Assembly (NCBI RefSeq): GCF_028331445.1
Contig: NZ_JAQMHX010000003.1
Span: 248,001 to 312,000 of the forward strand
Source: Candidatus Phyllobacterium onerii
GTDB lineage: Bacteria; Pseudomonadota; Alphaproteobacteria; Rhizobiales; Rhizobiaceae
Direction of reading: 5' to 3'
Length of the DNA stretch: 64,000 nucleotides
Shown: piece after piece, positions 42,014 to 51,562 of the stretch
How positions within the stretch are numbered: position 1 is the first letter of the stretch
How the letters are laid out: each line of letters opens with the position of its first letter
Notes under the pieces: model-generated
Databases searched by the model: none
Seen by the model: only the letters and a program-made list of their open reading frames with translations
What the model was told of the DNA's origin: nothing
Made by a program: the position numbers and the translations under genes

Positions 42014-42763
42014 TTACATGGAGGCCATTTGCAACTTCACCTTGCTGCAATAGTTGGCAGAAACCGGGTTCATGCGCGTGGCACCATGACCGGCATTGTA
42101 GCGCAGGATGGTACCGCAGGTCGTGCCGTTGCCAAGCTTGTGCGCGCCGGCAAGATACTTCATGCCCCAGCGAATATTCGTTTCCGGGTTATACAGCGCT
42201 TGGCGCGTACCGGTATAGCCAAGACCACGCGCCGTCTCGAGCTTGATCTGCATCAGTCCGATTTCACCGGCGCTGCCGGTCATGTTTGGACGATAATTGC
42301 TTTCCACCCTGACGACCGCGTTCGCCAGAGCAAAAGGAACACCATAGGACGACGCATAGGAACTGATAATCGTCGAATAGTTGGACGATCCGATCGCTGA
42401 AGGGACACCACCCGTAGTCATTGTATCAACGCGGTCGATGGTCTCATTGCGAACGACGGTTTTCACCCGCGCTTTAGCATGAACCACGGGGCGTTTGTGG
42501 GTTGAAGCCTTTTTGCTCACCCGCTGCGACTTGACTGCGCTTTTCTTGACCGCTGTCTTTTCAACACCGCGCTTGGCTTGGGTCTTTGCCTGTACTGGCT
42601 TCGTAGACTTGTTAGCGGCTTTCTGTTGTTCCGCTTCGGCTCGTTTTGCCTTCATGTAGTCGGCGAGGTTTGTCGGCTCCTTTGGAGCGCTGAATGCTGA
42701 ATTTGTGCCGAAGAAGGCCATCGCCCCAAGGAGGGCGAAAATCATACCAAATTTTTTTGTCAT
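42014..42763 (-). CDS. Lytic transglycosylase domain protein (SLT)
   Basis: A 249-residue exported protein. It has a signal peptide (MTKKFGMIFALLGAMAFFG, cleavage near AFSA), a Lys/Ala-rich low-complexity linker (about residues 45-115), and a C-terminal SLT domain with the catalytic Glu in VRVESNYRP, GEIGLMQIKLETARGLGY, NIRWGMKYLA and LRYNAGHG. Such enzymes cleave peptidoglycan glycan strands to anhydro-MurNAc ends. The ATG at 42763 is chosen for the signal peptide and GACGGAA upstream; longer in-frame starts are implausible. The basic linker may bind the cell wall. Confidence 0.9.
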   Translation of the reverse strand: MTKKFGMIFALLGAMAFFGTNSAFSAPKEPTNLADYMKAKRAEAEQQKAANKSTKPVQAKTQAKRGVEKTAVKKSAVKSQRVSKKASTHKRPVVHAKARVKTVVRNETIDRVDTMTTGGVPSAIGSSNYSTIISSYASSYGVPFALANAVVRVESNYRPNMTGSAGEIGLMQIKLETARGLGYTGTRQALYNPETNIRWGMKYLAGAHKLGNGTTCGTILRYNAGHGATRMNPVSANYCSKVKLQMASM

Positions 42764-42976
42764 CTTTTTCCGTCTAGAAGCTTGGGCCGCACGAACGTGC
42801 ACGCCGGGACCGTTCCGTGCCAAAAAACACAAGGGCGATGCCCGGAACATTGGCCAAGGATTTGACGGCGCAATGCAGCCGAATATTGATCGGCCAAATA
42901 ACTTTGTGTAACCCATTGAAATATATATGCTGCAGCGCACAAAGCCTATCGAGAAAAGACTTTTTCGTTCAACAAC

Positions 42977-43741
42977 TTATGACGAGACCACTGGCAGCGC
43001 AGAAAGTAGCTTGTGCAGGGTTTCGATGGTTGATACGTCCGCTACTCCATCGACTTTTTCAGGGCGAAAGTGACGCTGGAAGGCCAAAATGCCCAATTGT
43101 GTCGACGAACCGAACACACCATCGATAGGAACGCCATAGCCATAAAGAGCCAGCATTGACTGCAGGGCCTCGACAGGTTGCCCCTCATCGCCAAGCGAAA
43201 AGAACCTTCCGCCGCGTACCGGCGAAGGGCCAACCCAATGGCCAATGCCGGCATCGTAAAGTGCTGGCCATGGAAATTTTTCGCCGGGATCGATCTTGCG
43301 CGCCGGCGCGATATCCGAATGCGCCAAAACATTCTCCGGCCGGATGCTGTGGCGCGTCACGATCCCGTTGCAAAGGTCGATCACTGCCTCGATCTGCCGT
43401 TCAGGGAAATCCGGAAACCCGAGCAGCGGACCGCCGTTGACGATCTCGATTCCGATGGAACAGGAATTGATATCGGTCTCGCCTTTCCAGGAACTCTGCC
43501 CCGCATGCCAGGCGCGTTCGCTTTCTGGCACCATCTGTACGATACGGCCATTCTCGTAAACGACGTAGTGAGCGGACACTTCACTTTGTGGATTTGCCAG
43601 CCAGCTTTCCGCTGCCTCGCCGGTTTCCATGCCGGTATAATGGAGGATCAAGATGGAGGGACGTTTGCCGTCCTTGCGCGGACCGAAATTCGGCGAGGCA
43701 TGAACACCGGCCCGCGGCTGGTCCGGCTCAAACGTGCTCAT
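42977..43741 (-). CDS. N-acetylmuramoyl-L-alanine amidase with peptidoglycan-binding domain
   Basis: A 254-residue AmiD/AmpD-like amidase. The Amidase_2 domain spans about residues 12-165, with zinc ligands in LILHYTG and in VLAHSDIAPARKIDPGEKFPW, and the SIGIEIVN block. A PG_binding_1 domain spans residues 180-245 (LQSMLALYGYGVPIDGVFGSSTQLGILAFQRHF). There is no signal peptide, so it is probably cytoplasmic, acting in muropeptide recycling, or exported by another route. The ATG at 43741 overlaps the upstream djlA-like gene by 14 bases, so the two are coupled. Confidence 0.93.
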   Translation of the reverse strand: MSTFEPDQPRAGVHASPNFGPRKDGKRPSILILHYTGMETGEAAESWLANPQSEVSAHYVVYENGRIVQMVPESERAWHAGQSSWKGETDINSCSIGIEIVNGGPLLGFPDFPERQIEAVIDLCNGIVTRHSIRPENVLAHSDIAPARKIDPGEKFPWPALYDAGIGHWVGPSPVRGGRFFSLGDEGQPVEALQSMLALYGYGVPIDGVFGSSTQLGILAFQRHFRPEKVDGVADVSTIETLHKLLSALPVVSS

Positions 43742-44447
43742 ATGCCTTAAGATCTTTTTCGACTTTATCCCAAGCCGCATTGATCGCGGCGATGCGCTGG
43801 TTGGCAATGGCGATGAACTCTTCCGGCACTCCGCGTGCCATCAACATGTCCGGGTGGTTTTCGCGAACGAGCGCGCGGTACTGCTTACGTGCGGTTTCAA
43901 AATTGACGTCCCGTGGAAGACCGAGAACGAGGTATGGATCCGCCTGACTACGACCGACATGCCGTGCCAATATGATGTCGAACTCTTCCTCATCGATCGC
44001 AAATATCTCAGCGACTGTCCCGAGAAAAATCAGTTCCTCGTCGTGCAAGGCGCCGTCCGACTTGGCAATGTGGAACAACCCATCAAGGATGTCTTCCAGC
44101 ATCTTGCAGTTGGGCTTGCCCGAGCCGCACAGCGAAGCCAACTGGGCGGCGTAGGCTTCGTAGCCCGCCACATCCTGCTTGGCGAGGTTATAAAGGCGTG
44201 TGACCTGGTCCTGATATTGCGCCGGCACATGGAAAATATCATTGAAAGCGTTGATTTCCGCCTGCGTCACGACGCCGTCGGCCTTCGCCATCTTGGCCGA
44301 CAATGCAATCATGGCGATGGAGAAGGCTACGCGCCGCCGCGTTTCCGGATCGCCTTCAAACGCAGTACGCACCGCCTCGATGATGCTCGAAAAGGCATCG
44401 ATCGCGGTGCTGGTAATGAAATCGCTGATGCGGCGCCAAATCGACAT
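43728..44447 (-). CDS. DjlA-like protein (TerB domain plus C-terminal J domain)
   Basis: A 239-residue co-chaperone. Residues about 30-155 form a TerB-type acidic helical domain (MAKADGVVTQAEINAFNDIF, AKSDGALHDEELIFL, with paired acidic residues). Residues 170-239 form a J domain with the HPD motif in RENHPDML, which stimulates DnaK. An N-terminal hydrophobic segment is weak compared with enterobacterial DjlA. The ATG is at 44447, and the stop lies inside the start region of the amidase gene. Confidence 0.88.
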   Translation of the reverse strand: MSIWRRISDFITSTAIDAFSSIIEAVRTAFEGDPETRRRVAFSIAMIALSAKMAKADGVVTQAEINAFNDIFHVPAQYQDQVTRLYNLAKQDVAGYEAYAAQLASLCGSGKPNCKMLEDILDGLFHIAKSDGALHDEELIFLGTVAEIFAIDEEEFDIILARHVGRSQADPYLVLGLPRDVNFETARKQYRALVRENHPDMLMARGVPEEFIAIANQRIAAINAAWDKVEKDLKAYEHV

Positions 44448-44597
44448 ATGTTCGTTTTATTCAAATTCGTTCGCAATTGCGAGAGAGATAGTGTGTCGAA
44501 AAACGCGTTTTGCCGGGACCGGTTGACGCAGCATTTGCGTGCGTTCGGCAAAGCGGCCAGCGCACGGCTGGCCGCTTACCCATGACTGGGACTGTTT

Positions 44598-44969
44598 TTA
44601 CTGAACGCCGAGCGCGTCCTTGATGGCTTTTTCTGCAGAGTCCGCAGCCGCCTTGACCTGATCCGCCGTCTGACCGGCTGCCGTCGCGGCATCCTCAGCC
44701 GCCTTTCGGGCGGTCGCGACTGCAGCCTGCTTTTGCTCAGCCGTCATTGTCGCTGCCTGATCCTTGATCTTCTTCAAGGTCTCTTCCGCGTTCATCGGCG
44801 CCGCCGGCGCTTCCGTAGCCGCGGGCGCTGGGGTCGGAGCTGGTGCTGGTGCCGGAGCCGGCTGTTCGACTTTTGCCGGCGGCTGCTCCGACTTCTGCTC
44901 ACTTTCGCCGCAACCGGCCAGCGCCAGAAGCGAAACCGCCGCCAGCGAAACAACAAATTTACTCTTCAT
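44598..44969 (-). CDS. Small Ala/Pro-rich lipoprotein
   Basis: A 123-residue lipoprotein with lipobox LAGC (Cys20). Residues 30-60 are an Ala-Pro repeat spacer, and the C-terminal 65 residues form an Ala/Lys/Glu-rich amphipathic helix, like a coiled coil (EETLKKIKDQAATMTAEQKQ). GAGAGG lies five bases before the ATG. The low-complexity design suggests a periplasmic spacer between the outer membrane and the cell wall. No family was recognised. The promoter is shared divergently with the oxoprolinase. Confidence 0.8.
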   Translation of the reverse strand: MKSKFVVSLAAVSLLALAGCGESEQKSEQPPAKVEQPAPAPAPAPTPAPAATEAPAAPMNAEETLKKIKDQAATMTAEQKQAAVATARKAAEDAATAAGQTADQVKAAADSAEKAIKDALGVQ

Positions 44970-45062
44970 GGTTTCCTCTCCGAAATTGCTAGATGGCCCC
45001 TCGATTCCACCTTATCGAAAATAAGGCAAAGTTGGATTTTGTTTTCGCTTTCGGTTAATTCC

Positions 45063-45080
45063 TGTGTGGATAACCACACA
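45063..45080. promoter_or_regulatory. Dyad in the oxoprolinase/lipoprotein divergent region
   Basis: A 7-bp inverted repeat TGTGTGG/CCACACA around ATAA lies in the 238-base divergent region, 128 bases before the oxoprolinase ATG. The symmetry resembles GntR- or FCD-type operators, but no regulator gene is adjacent. Confidence 0.35.
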
Positions 45081-45207
45081 TACGCAGAAAATTTAATCCA
45101 AGTGCTGCAGCCGATTGCGCTTGCTAACCGGGCCTGTTTATTGTGAGGCGGCGGCGCAAGCTCGCCGAAATTTTGCAAATCACTAATTTTGAGATCGGAC
45201 GAATATT

Positions 45208-48200
45208 ATGAGCGACAAATGGGATTTCTGGATCGATCGTGGCGGTACGTTCACGGACGTCATCGCACGCGATCCCGAAGGCGCTATACGAGCCCACAAG
45301 TTACTTTCGGAAAACCCAGAAGCTTATCGCGATGCGGCCATCCAGGGCATTCGCGATTTGCTTGGCGTCAAAAAGGACGACCCCATCCCCTCGCAGCGTA
45401 TCGGTGAGGTCAAGATGGGCACGACCGTCGCCACCAATGCGCTCCTCGAGCGAAAGGGTGACAGGACGGCCCTCGTGATTACCAAAGGGTTTCGTGACGC
45501 TTTGAAGATCGCCTATCAAGCGAGGCCGGACATCTTTGCCAAGGAAATCATCCTCCCTGAACAGCTATATGAGCGCGTGATCGAAATCGACGAGCGCGTC
45601 CATACAGACGGAACCGTGGAAATCCTTCCTGACGCTGAACAAATCCGTGTTGCATTGACCGATATCAAGCAGGCTGGCATCGATGCCGTTGCGATTGTCT
45701 TTATGCATGCCTGGAACTATCCGGCGCATGAACGGATAGCGGCAAAAATTGCGCGCGAAATGGGCTTCGGCCAAGTCTCCGTCAGCCATGAGGTCTCGCC
45801 GCTGGCCAAGCTCGTTGGTCGCGGTGACACAACGGTTGTCGATGCCTATCTCTCGCCTATCCTGCGCCGGTACGTCGAGCACGTTGCGCGCGAGCTTGGC
45901 ATAAAGGGCAAGTCCGATCACGGCCCCCGCCTTTCTTTCATGATGTCCTCCGGCGGTCTGACCGCCGCCGATTTGTTTCAAGGCAAGGATGCGATCCTCT
46001 CCGGTCCAGCTGGTGGCGTCGTCGGCATGGTTGAAACCGCAAAGCTCGCCGGTTTCGACAAGGTGATCGGATTCGACATGGGCGGCACCTCGACCGATGT
46101 CGCACACTATGAGGGCGACTACGAGCGCGCCTTCGACACCGAAGTCGCGGGCGTCCGCATACGCGCGCCGATGATGCGCATTCATACGGTGGCGGCGGGC
46201 GGCGGATCGATCCTGCACTATACTGCCGGCCGATTTCAGGCGGGTCCCGATTCTGCCGGCGCCAATCCTGGCCCGGCCTGTTACCGTCGCGGTGGCCCGC
46301 TGGCCGTGACCGATGCCAATGTCATGCTCGGGAAGTTGCAGCCCAAGTATTTCCCGGCGATTTTCGGTCCGGGGCAGAATGAGCGGCTCGACCGCGAGGT
46401 GGTGGTCCAGAAATTCACTGCCCTCGCCGTAGAAATCGGCGAAGGCAAAACACCGGAAGAGGTTGCCGAAGGTTTCATCACCATCGCGGTCGAAAACATG
46501 GCCAATGCGGTGAAAAAGATTTCCGTACAGCGGGGCTACGACGTCACCCGGTATCTGCTGAATTGTTTCGGTGGCGCAGGAGGCCAGCATGCCTGCCTCG
46601 TTGCCGATGCTCTTGGCATGGAAGCCGTGTTGATCCATCCCTTTTCCGGCCTGCTTTCCGCCTATGGTATCGGCTTGTCCTCCATATTCGCCTCCCGTCA
46701 GCAAGCGTTGGTGAAAGCCTTGTCCCCAAGCTCATTGAGCGACATACGCCAGCTGTCCGACCGTCTCTCCGGAACTGTCATCGCGGAAATCACCGAACAA
46801 GGCGTACCCCCTGAACACATTATTTCACGCCCGATCCTGCATCTGCGCTATGACGGCACCGATACGACGATCCCTGTCGATTTCAGTAGTTTCTCGATCG
46901 ATAAAGCGCGCCTTGCCTTTGAAGCTGCGCACAAGGCCCAGTTCGGTTTCATCTATGACGACAAGGGTATCGTCGTAGAAGCAGTCGGCGTGGAGGGTTC
47001 CGATAGCCGCGGGCACCAGCAGATTGAAACCGAGCAACGCCAGGACAATTCGAAGCCCGAGGCCGGTGAGACCTGCACGGTCTACACCGGAGGAGCCTTC
47101 CACGACGCTGTCACCTTCCCGCGCGCCAATCTCAGGCCTGGGCACAAGGTCAGTGGCCCGGCGTTGATCATCGAGACACATCAAACGATTGTCGTGGAAC
47201 CCGGCTGGCAAGCGGAAATCACCGCGCTCAATCACGTTCTGATGCGGCGGATCGAGAAGAAGGCACGCGTTGCAGCGCTTGGCACGCAGGCTGATCCGAT
47301 CATGCTGGAGGTGTTCAACAATCTCTTCATGTCGATCGCCGAGCAGATGGGCGTGACGCTGCAAAACACCGCTTATTCGGTCAACATCAAGGAACGGCTG
47401 GATTTCTCCTGCGCGGTTTTTGATCGCAATGGCGCGCTGGTGGCCAATGCCCCGCATATGCCGGTGCACCTGGGATCGATGGATCGTTCCGTCGAAACGA
47501 TCATCAAGTTAAATGAAGGCGATATCCATCCGGGCGATGTTTTCGCACTCAACGCACCCTATAATGGCGGCACGCATCTTCCCGACATCACAGTAGTTAC
47601 CCCGGTTTTCGATGACGCGGGCAAGAACATCCTCTTCTATTCGGCGTCTCGCGGTCATCACGCGGACATCGGTGGATCGGCGCCGGGGTCAATGACGCCG
47701 CTGGCGACGACCGTGGACGAAGAAGGCGTCTTGATAGACAATTTCCGTCTCGTTGAACGGGGCCGCTTCCGCGAAGAAGAACTGACCGCGCTTTTGACCA
47801 ACCATCCATGGCCTGTGCGCAATGTTCACCAGAATATTGCCGATCTGAAAGCCCAGATCGCCGCCAATGAGAAGGGCGTGAATGAACTCAGGAAGATGAT
47901 CGCGCAGTTCGGTCTCGATGTGGTCGAGGCCTATATGGGTCACGTGCAGGACAACGCGGCCGAAAGCGTCCGCGGCGTTCTCGACCGGTTGCCTGAACAT
48001 TCCGAATGTTCCTATGCGACCGATACGGGCCAGACGATCAAGGTCAAGATCACTGTCGACAAGCGCGAGCGCCGGGCGACTGTCGACTTCACAGGCACCT
48101 CGCCAGTGATGAAGAACAACTTCAACGCGCCAGAACCGGTGGCGCGCGCGGCAGTTCTTTATGTCTTCCGCGTCATGGTTGAGGGCGCGATCCCGATGAA

Positions 48201-48843
48201 TGCAGGCTGTCTGCGTCCGATCGACATCATCACTCCCGATGGTTCTATGCTCAAGCCTGCCTATCCAGCAGCTGTCGTGGCCGGCAATGTCGAGACTTCG
48301 CAGCATGTTACCAATGCGCTTTTCGGGGCGCTTGGTGCGATGGCGAATTCGCAAGGAACGATGAACAATCTGACCTTTGGCAATGATCAATACCAGTACT
48401 ACGAGACAATCTGTTCAGGGTCTCCCGCCGGCCATTTCAACAATGGGGCGGGCTTTGCCGGAACCTCCGGCGTTCACACCCATATGACGAATTCGCGCCT
48501 CACTGATCCGGAGATACTCGAAATGCGATTTCCCGTCCTGCTTGAGGACTTTCACATTCGGGCAAATTCCGGAGGCGCCGGGAAGTTTTCGGGAGGCGGT
48601 GGTACCAAACGCACTATCCGGTTTCTAAGGCAGATGGATTGCTCGATCCTCTCATCACATCGCAATCGTCCCCCAGAGGGCCTCGATGGCGGCAGCGACG
48701 GCGAGGTGGGCAAAACCGAAGTGCGCCGCAACGATGGAACTATTGAAACATTGAAGGCGTGCGATCAGACTGTACTCGAGGCAGGTGAGGCCGTCATCGT
48801 CACAACGCCAACGCCCGGCGGCTACGGCAAGATCGGAGCCTGA
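45208..48843 (+). CDS. oplA: 5-oxoprolinase (ATP-hydrolysing), HyuA-HyuB fusion
   Basis: Opens 5-oxo-L-proline (pyroglutamate) to L-glutamate using ATP. At 1211 residues it is a fusion of a HyuA-like half (about residues 1-690: [29 protein letters not shown], and the actin-fold ATP segment [20 protein letters not shown]) and a HyuB-like half (about 700-1211: [40 protein letters not shown]). This fits OPLAH-type enzymes rather than two-subunit hydantoinases. The ATG is at 45208. A GNAT gene follows two bases after its stop, probably in one operon. Substrate assignment is by family. Confidence 0.92.
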   Translation: MSDKWDFWIDRGGTFTDVIARDPEGAIRAHKLLSENPEAYRDAAIQGIRDLLGVKKDDPIPSQRIGEVKMGTTVATNALLERKGDRTALVITKGFRDALKIAYQARPDIFAKEIILPEQLYERVIEIDERVHTDGTVEILPDAEQIRVALTDIKQAGIDAVAIVFMHAWNYPAHERIAAKIAREMGFGQVSVSHEVSPLAKLVGRGDTTVVDAYLSPILRRYVEHVARELGIKGKSDHGPRLSFMMSSGGLTAADLFQGKDAILSGPAGGVVGMVETAKLAGFDKVIGFDMGGTSTDVAHYEGDYERAFDTEVAGVRIRAPMMRIHTVAAGGGSILHYTAGRFQAGPDSAGANPGPACYRRGGPLAVTDANVMLGKLQPKYFPAIFGPGQNERLDREVVVQKFTALAVEIGEGKTPEEVAEGFITIAVENMANAVKKISVQRGYDVTRYLLNCFGGAGGQHACLVADALGMEAVLIHPFSGLLSAYGIGLSSIFASRQQALVKALSPSSLSDIRQLSDRLSGTVIAEITEQGVPPEHIISRPILHLRYDGTDTTIPVDFSSFSIDKARLAFEAAHKAQFGFIYDDKGIVVEAVGVEGSDSRGHQQIETEQRQDNSKPEAGETCTVYTGGAFHDAVTFPRANLRPGHKVSGPALIIETHQTIVVEPGWQAEITALNHVLMRRIEKKARVAALGTQADPIMLEVFNNLFMSIAEQMGVTLQNTAYSVNIKERLDFSCAVFDRNGALVANAPHMPVHLGSMDRSVETIIKLNEGDIHPGDVFALNAPYNGGTHLPDITVVTPVFDDAGKNILFYSASRGHHADIGGSAPGSMTPLATTVDEEGVLIDNFRLVERGRFREEELTALLTNHPWPVRNVHQNIADLKAQIAANEKGVNELRKMIAQFGLDVVEAYMGHVQDNAAESVRGVLDRLPEHSECSYATDTGQTIKVKITVDKRERRATVDFTGTSPVMKNNFNAPEPVARAAVLYVFRVMVEGAIPMNAGCLRPIDIITPDGSMLKPAYPAAVVAGNVETSQHVTNALFGALGAMANSQGTMNNLTFGNDQYQYYETICSGSPAGHFNNGAGFAGTSGVHTHMTNSRLTDPEILEMRFPVLLEDFHIRANSGGAGKFSGGGGTKRTIRFLRQMDCSILSSHRNRPPEGLDGGSDGEVGKTEVRRNDGTIETLKACDQTVLEAGEAVIVTTPTPGGYGKIGA

Positions 48844-48845
48844 CA

Positions 48846-49358
48846 ATGGTGCGCGCCGCCACTCCCCTCATTAGGATTTTGGACGGCGCCGATGCCGAAG
48901 CCTTTCACGCGCTGCGCCTGTATGGGTTGCGCAGTGCGCCAGAGGCTTTCGGTTCGAGCTACGAAGAGGAACGCGAACTCGGCATCGAGGAGGTCCGCCG
49001 GCGCCTCGATGACCGCCCCAATGCAGCCTTTGGTGCATTCGTCGATGATATCCTTGTCGGCGTTGCCGGGTTCGCCATGAACACCAAAAGCAAGCAAAGA
49101 CACAAGGGGCTGCTGTGGGGCGTCTTCGTCGACAAGGACTGGCGCGGACATAACCTCGGAAAGCAATTGACGGAGACAGTCATCGATTATGCTCGGGGTC
49201 ATGTCGATACGTTGCACGCAACCGTAATGGCCACAAACATTTCGGCACGCGCGCTTTATCTGGGGCTTGGCTTCACCGTGTTCGGCTTTGAAAAAGATGC
49301 CTTGCGCGTCAACGATCAATCCTATGACGATGAACTATTGCGATTGGACCTGAGATAA
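48846..49358 (+). CDS. GNAT family N-acetyltransferase
   Basis: A 170-residue acetyltransferase with the CoA loop in LLWGVFVDKDWRGHNLGKQLTETVIDYA (about residues 95-122) and motif B in TNISARALYLGLGFTVFGFE. It starts two bases after the oxoprolinase stop and is probably translated from the same mRNA. It may act on a glutamate-derived or other amino compound (inference). It converges with the sulfatase-fold gene, with 9 bases between. Confidence 0.85.
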   Translation: MVRAATPLIRILDGADAEAFHALRLYGLRSAPEAFGSSYEEERELGIEEVRRRLDDRPNAAFGAFVDDILVGVAGFAMNTKSKQRHKGLLWGVFVDKDWRGHNLGKQLTETVIDYARGHVDTLHATVMATNISARALYLGLGFTVFGFEKDALRVNDQSYDDELLRLDLR

Positions 49359-49367
49359 ACAGGTGTC

Positions 49368-51290
49368 TTAACTGCCGTGAACATTCAACTCGGGAAAGAA
49401 TTTATCCTGACCCGCCCGGTTCCCGAACATCATGTCATATTGCAGCAGCCGGAAATTGTTGATCAGCGGGTCGGTGCCTGGTTTTTCGATCCAGTCAGGA
49501 TTTGACATGTCGTCTGTAGACAACAGCAGATGGCGGTCTATGACCTTGTAGCGGTCACGGATCGCGCCAAGAAAACCTGTGTAATATGGATGGCTTAACC
49601 CAGCAAGCTCAAGCACGTGCAGAGGCAGGAAAGCCGGGCTGACAGTACCGATGCCATGATTCGTTCCCGTTCGATTGGACCAGACTACCAAAGGCGTTTC
49701 ATGCTGCTTGAGCATCTCGTCGAGCGGCGCGCGCCTGTCTGCAACGCGGCCTTTCATATATCCCGTGGAGATGTAGGCGTCGCCAAGGGGTGGCAGATGA
49801 TCGCCGAAAAAGACAAGGATCGTCTGGCGTTTGCGCTTTGACGCCCAGTCCATCAGTCTCTTCAAACCACGGTCAGCATCGGCGACACCTTCAGAATAAG
49901 TGCGGATGGCTTCGCGCTCGGCAACACCTGTTTCTGTCGCCACGTCAATAGATGGGTCTTTGTAACGATACGGTTCATAAGGGCCATGACCCTGCAAGGT
50001 CACGGTGAAGAAGAAGAACGGGCCTTTAGTCTCGTCCGCTTCCCGAATGACTTCCTCCATCAGGGCCGCATCCGATACCAGCGGTCCCCGCGACGCGAGT
50101 TTCGGTAGATTCTCCTCCGATCGGAATGCGTCGAAGCCGAATGCCTGATAGACATTCCGGCGGTTCCAGAACCATTCGTGATAGGGATGGATTGCTTTCG
50201 TAACGTAGCCCTTGCTTTTCAGAAAGGTGGGGAGCGAAGGTAGAGGATGGCGGATGTATTGCTGATAGGGAATGCTGCCATAGGGCAAAAATGCGTTGGA
50301 AAATCCTGTCAACGCCTCAAATTCCACATTGGCTGTCATCCCGCCGAACTCTGGCGAGAACACCGATCCAGATTGCCTCGCACGCACCGTCGGGAGCGGA
50401 TCACGATTGAAATTCACGCCGCGTAACCGTGTCGGATCCCAGAACGATTCGCTCATCACCATAATGATATCGGGCTTGTCCTGTGACTCCATCGCTATCG
50501 CAGGCATCGAAATCGCGGTGATCGCATCGGAGGAATAGCCTTGAGGAACGGTTAGGTCGGCCATGGGCAAATTGAGCGCGAAGGCCATCGTAAACCCGTT
50601 ATGGGCATAGTTCTCCTTCTGATCCCACATGATTGGCTGTACGCGCAGGCGGTCCCTTGCCCAGGAAAAATTGTTGTAATCCATGATCGAAACAAAGAAG
50701 ACCAACGCCGGTATCGCGACAACGAGCCGCCACAGGCGTCCCCTGCCGTTGAGCCTGAAGGTGCGCTGGCGCCAAAACCGCCAGGTCAAGACCAGTCCCG
50801 CACTTACCAAAATCGTTATTACGACGATGCCGGCGGCACTCCACGGACGTTCCCTGACGAGCAAGGGTAGAAGATCCACGACCTGGCGCGAATACAGAAA
50901 ATCGGTGGGGTAAAGCGGATCTCCGAGATACAGCGCTTTCTGTCTTCCAATCCACGTGAACAGCAACACGCAGGGAGCGACGACCAGCAGTCCATTGTGA
51001 GAACGTCCGAGAAGCGCATCGAACGCAATCATCACCAGTGCATAGAAGCCGACAGTCGTCCAGGCAGGCCGGTAGAGCTCCTGAAAAAACAGCATCGTTT
51101 CCGAAATTGAGCCGCGCGATACCAGTTCAATGGCAAACACCAGGACCGTTGAAAGAACGCAAACAGCGATCACATAACCCGTGTGCCTTAGGTAGATTGC
51201 AAACATGGAGGGCTGAGTCGCAGCCGCATCGGCCTGCCAGGCACTCTCTGTCTTAACTTCGACTTGCTCGACCTGCCTGACCAACGCCAT
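49368..51290 (-). CDS. LTA synthase family sulfatase-fold membrane protein (phosphoglycerol transferase-like)
   Basis: A 640-residue protein with five or so N-terminal membrane helices (about residues 28-225) and a periplasmic alkaline-phosphatase/sulfatase fold. Metal and catalytic elements are visible: IIMVMSESFWD, the nucleophile Thr in GGMTANVEFEALTG, HGPYE, and FFGDHLPPLGD. The family transfers phosphoglycerol from phosphatidylglycerol; relatives in rhizobia modify periplasmic cyclic glucans (CgmB/OpgB). The exact acceptor is unknown. The start is uncertain: ATG 51290, or TTG 51299. It is divergent from btaAB, so membrane-lipid phosphate use may be coordinated. Confidence 0.85.
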   Translation of the reverse strand: MALVRQVEQVEVKTESAWQADAAATQPSMFAIYLRHTGYVIAVCVLSTVLVFAIELVSRGSISETMLFFQELYRPAWTTVGFYALVMIAFDALLGRSHNGLLVVAPCVLLFTWIGRQKALYLGDPLYPTDFLYSRQVVDLLPLLVRERPWSAAGIVVITILVSAGLVLTWRFWRQRTFRLNGRGRLWRLVVAIPALVFFVSIMDYNNFSWARDRLRVQPIMWDQKENYAHNGFTMAFALNLPMADLTVPQGYSSDAITAISMPAIAMESQDKPDIIMVMSESFWDPTRLRGVNFNRDPLPTVRARQSGSVFSPEFGGMTANVEFEALTGFSNAFLPYGSIPYQQYIRHPLPSLPTFLKSKGYVTKAIHPYHEWFWNRRNVYQAFGFDAFRSEENLPKLASRGPLVSDAALMEEVIREADETKGPFFFFTVTLQGHGPYEPYRYKDPSIDVATETGVAEREAIRTYSEGVADADRGLKRLMDWASKRKRQTILVFFGDHLPPLGDAYISTGYMKGRVADRRAPLDEMLKQHETPLVVWSNRTGTNHGIGTVSPAFLPLHVLELAGLSHPYYTGFLGAIRDRYKVIDRHLLLSTDDMSNPDWIEKPGTDPLINNFRLLQYDMMFGNRAGQDKFFPELNVHGS

Positions 51291-51356
51291 CTCCAACAAT
51301 GCATGCGCGGGCGGTTGTTACAAAACCGTCACTAAAACGTCATATATCAGCTGGCC

Positions 51357-51387
51357 GTTCCGGGAAAAGTGGGAAAAACAAGGAATT
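51357..51387. repeat. Degenerate, inverted copy of the palindromic repeat element
   Basis: TTCCGGGAAAAGTGGGAA matches the reverse complement of the 3793-3844 element at 17 of 18 positions. The centre is then deleted before a residual GGAATT. It lies in the btaA/sulfatase divergent region and looks like a worn third copy. Confidence 0.45.
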
Positions 51388-51495
51388 AGCCGAATTCGAT
51401 CACTTATGCGGCAACAGTGTCACATTGCGCGAACGAGCAAACCCAATGGGTTGCCGCTATAAGTTGAATCAATTTGACAATTCGTTGCACCGGCA

Positions 51496-51513
51496 CCGTC
51501 ACCCGTCTGTTAC
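51496..51513 (+). promoter_or_regulatory. Pho-box-like direct repeat upstream of btaA
   Basis: CCGTCAC-CCGT-CTGTTAC: two 7-base half-sites at the 11-base period of PhoB boxes (consensus CTGTCAY-N4-CTGTCAY), matching 12 of 14 positions. It lies 50 bases before the btaA ATG. Rhizobial betaine-lipid synthesis is known to be PhoB-controlled. Confidence 0.6.
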
Positions 51514-51562
51514 ATCGAAATGTTAGGCGAGCAGGAATTTCCAACAAAGGGGATTCGATTAG

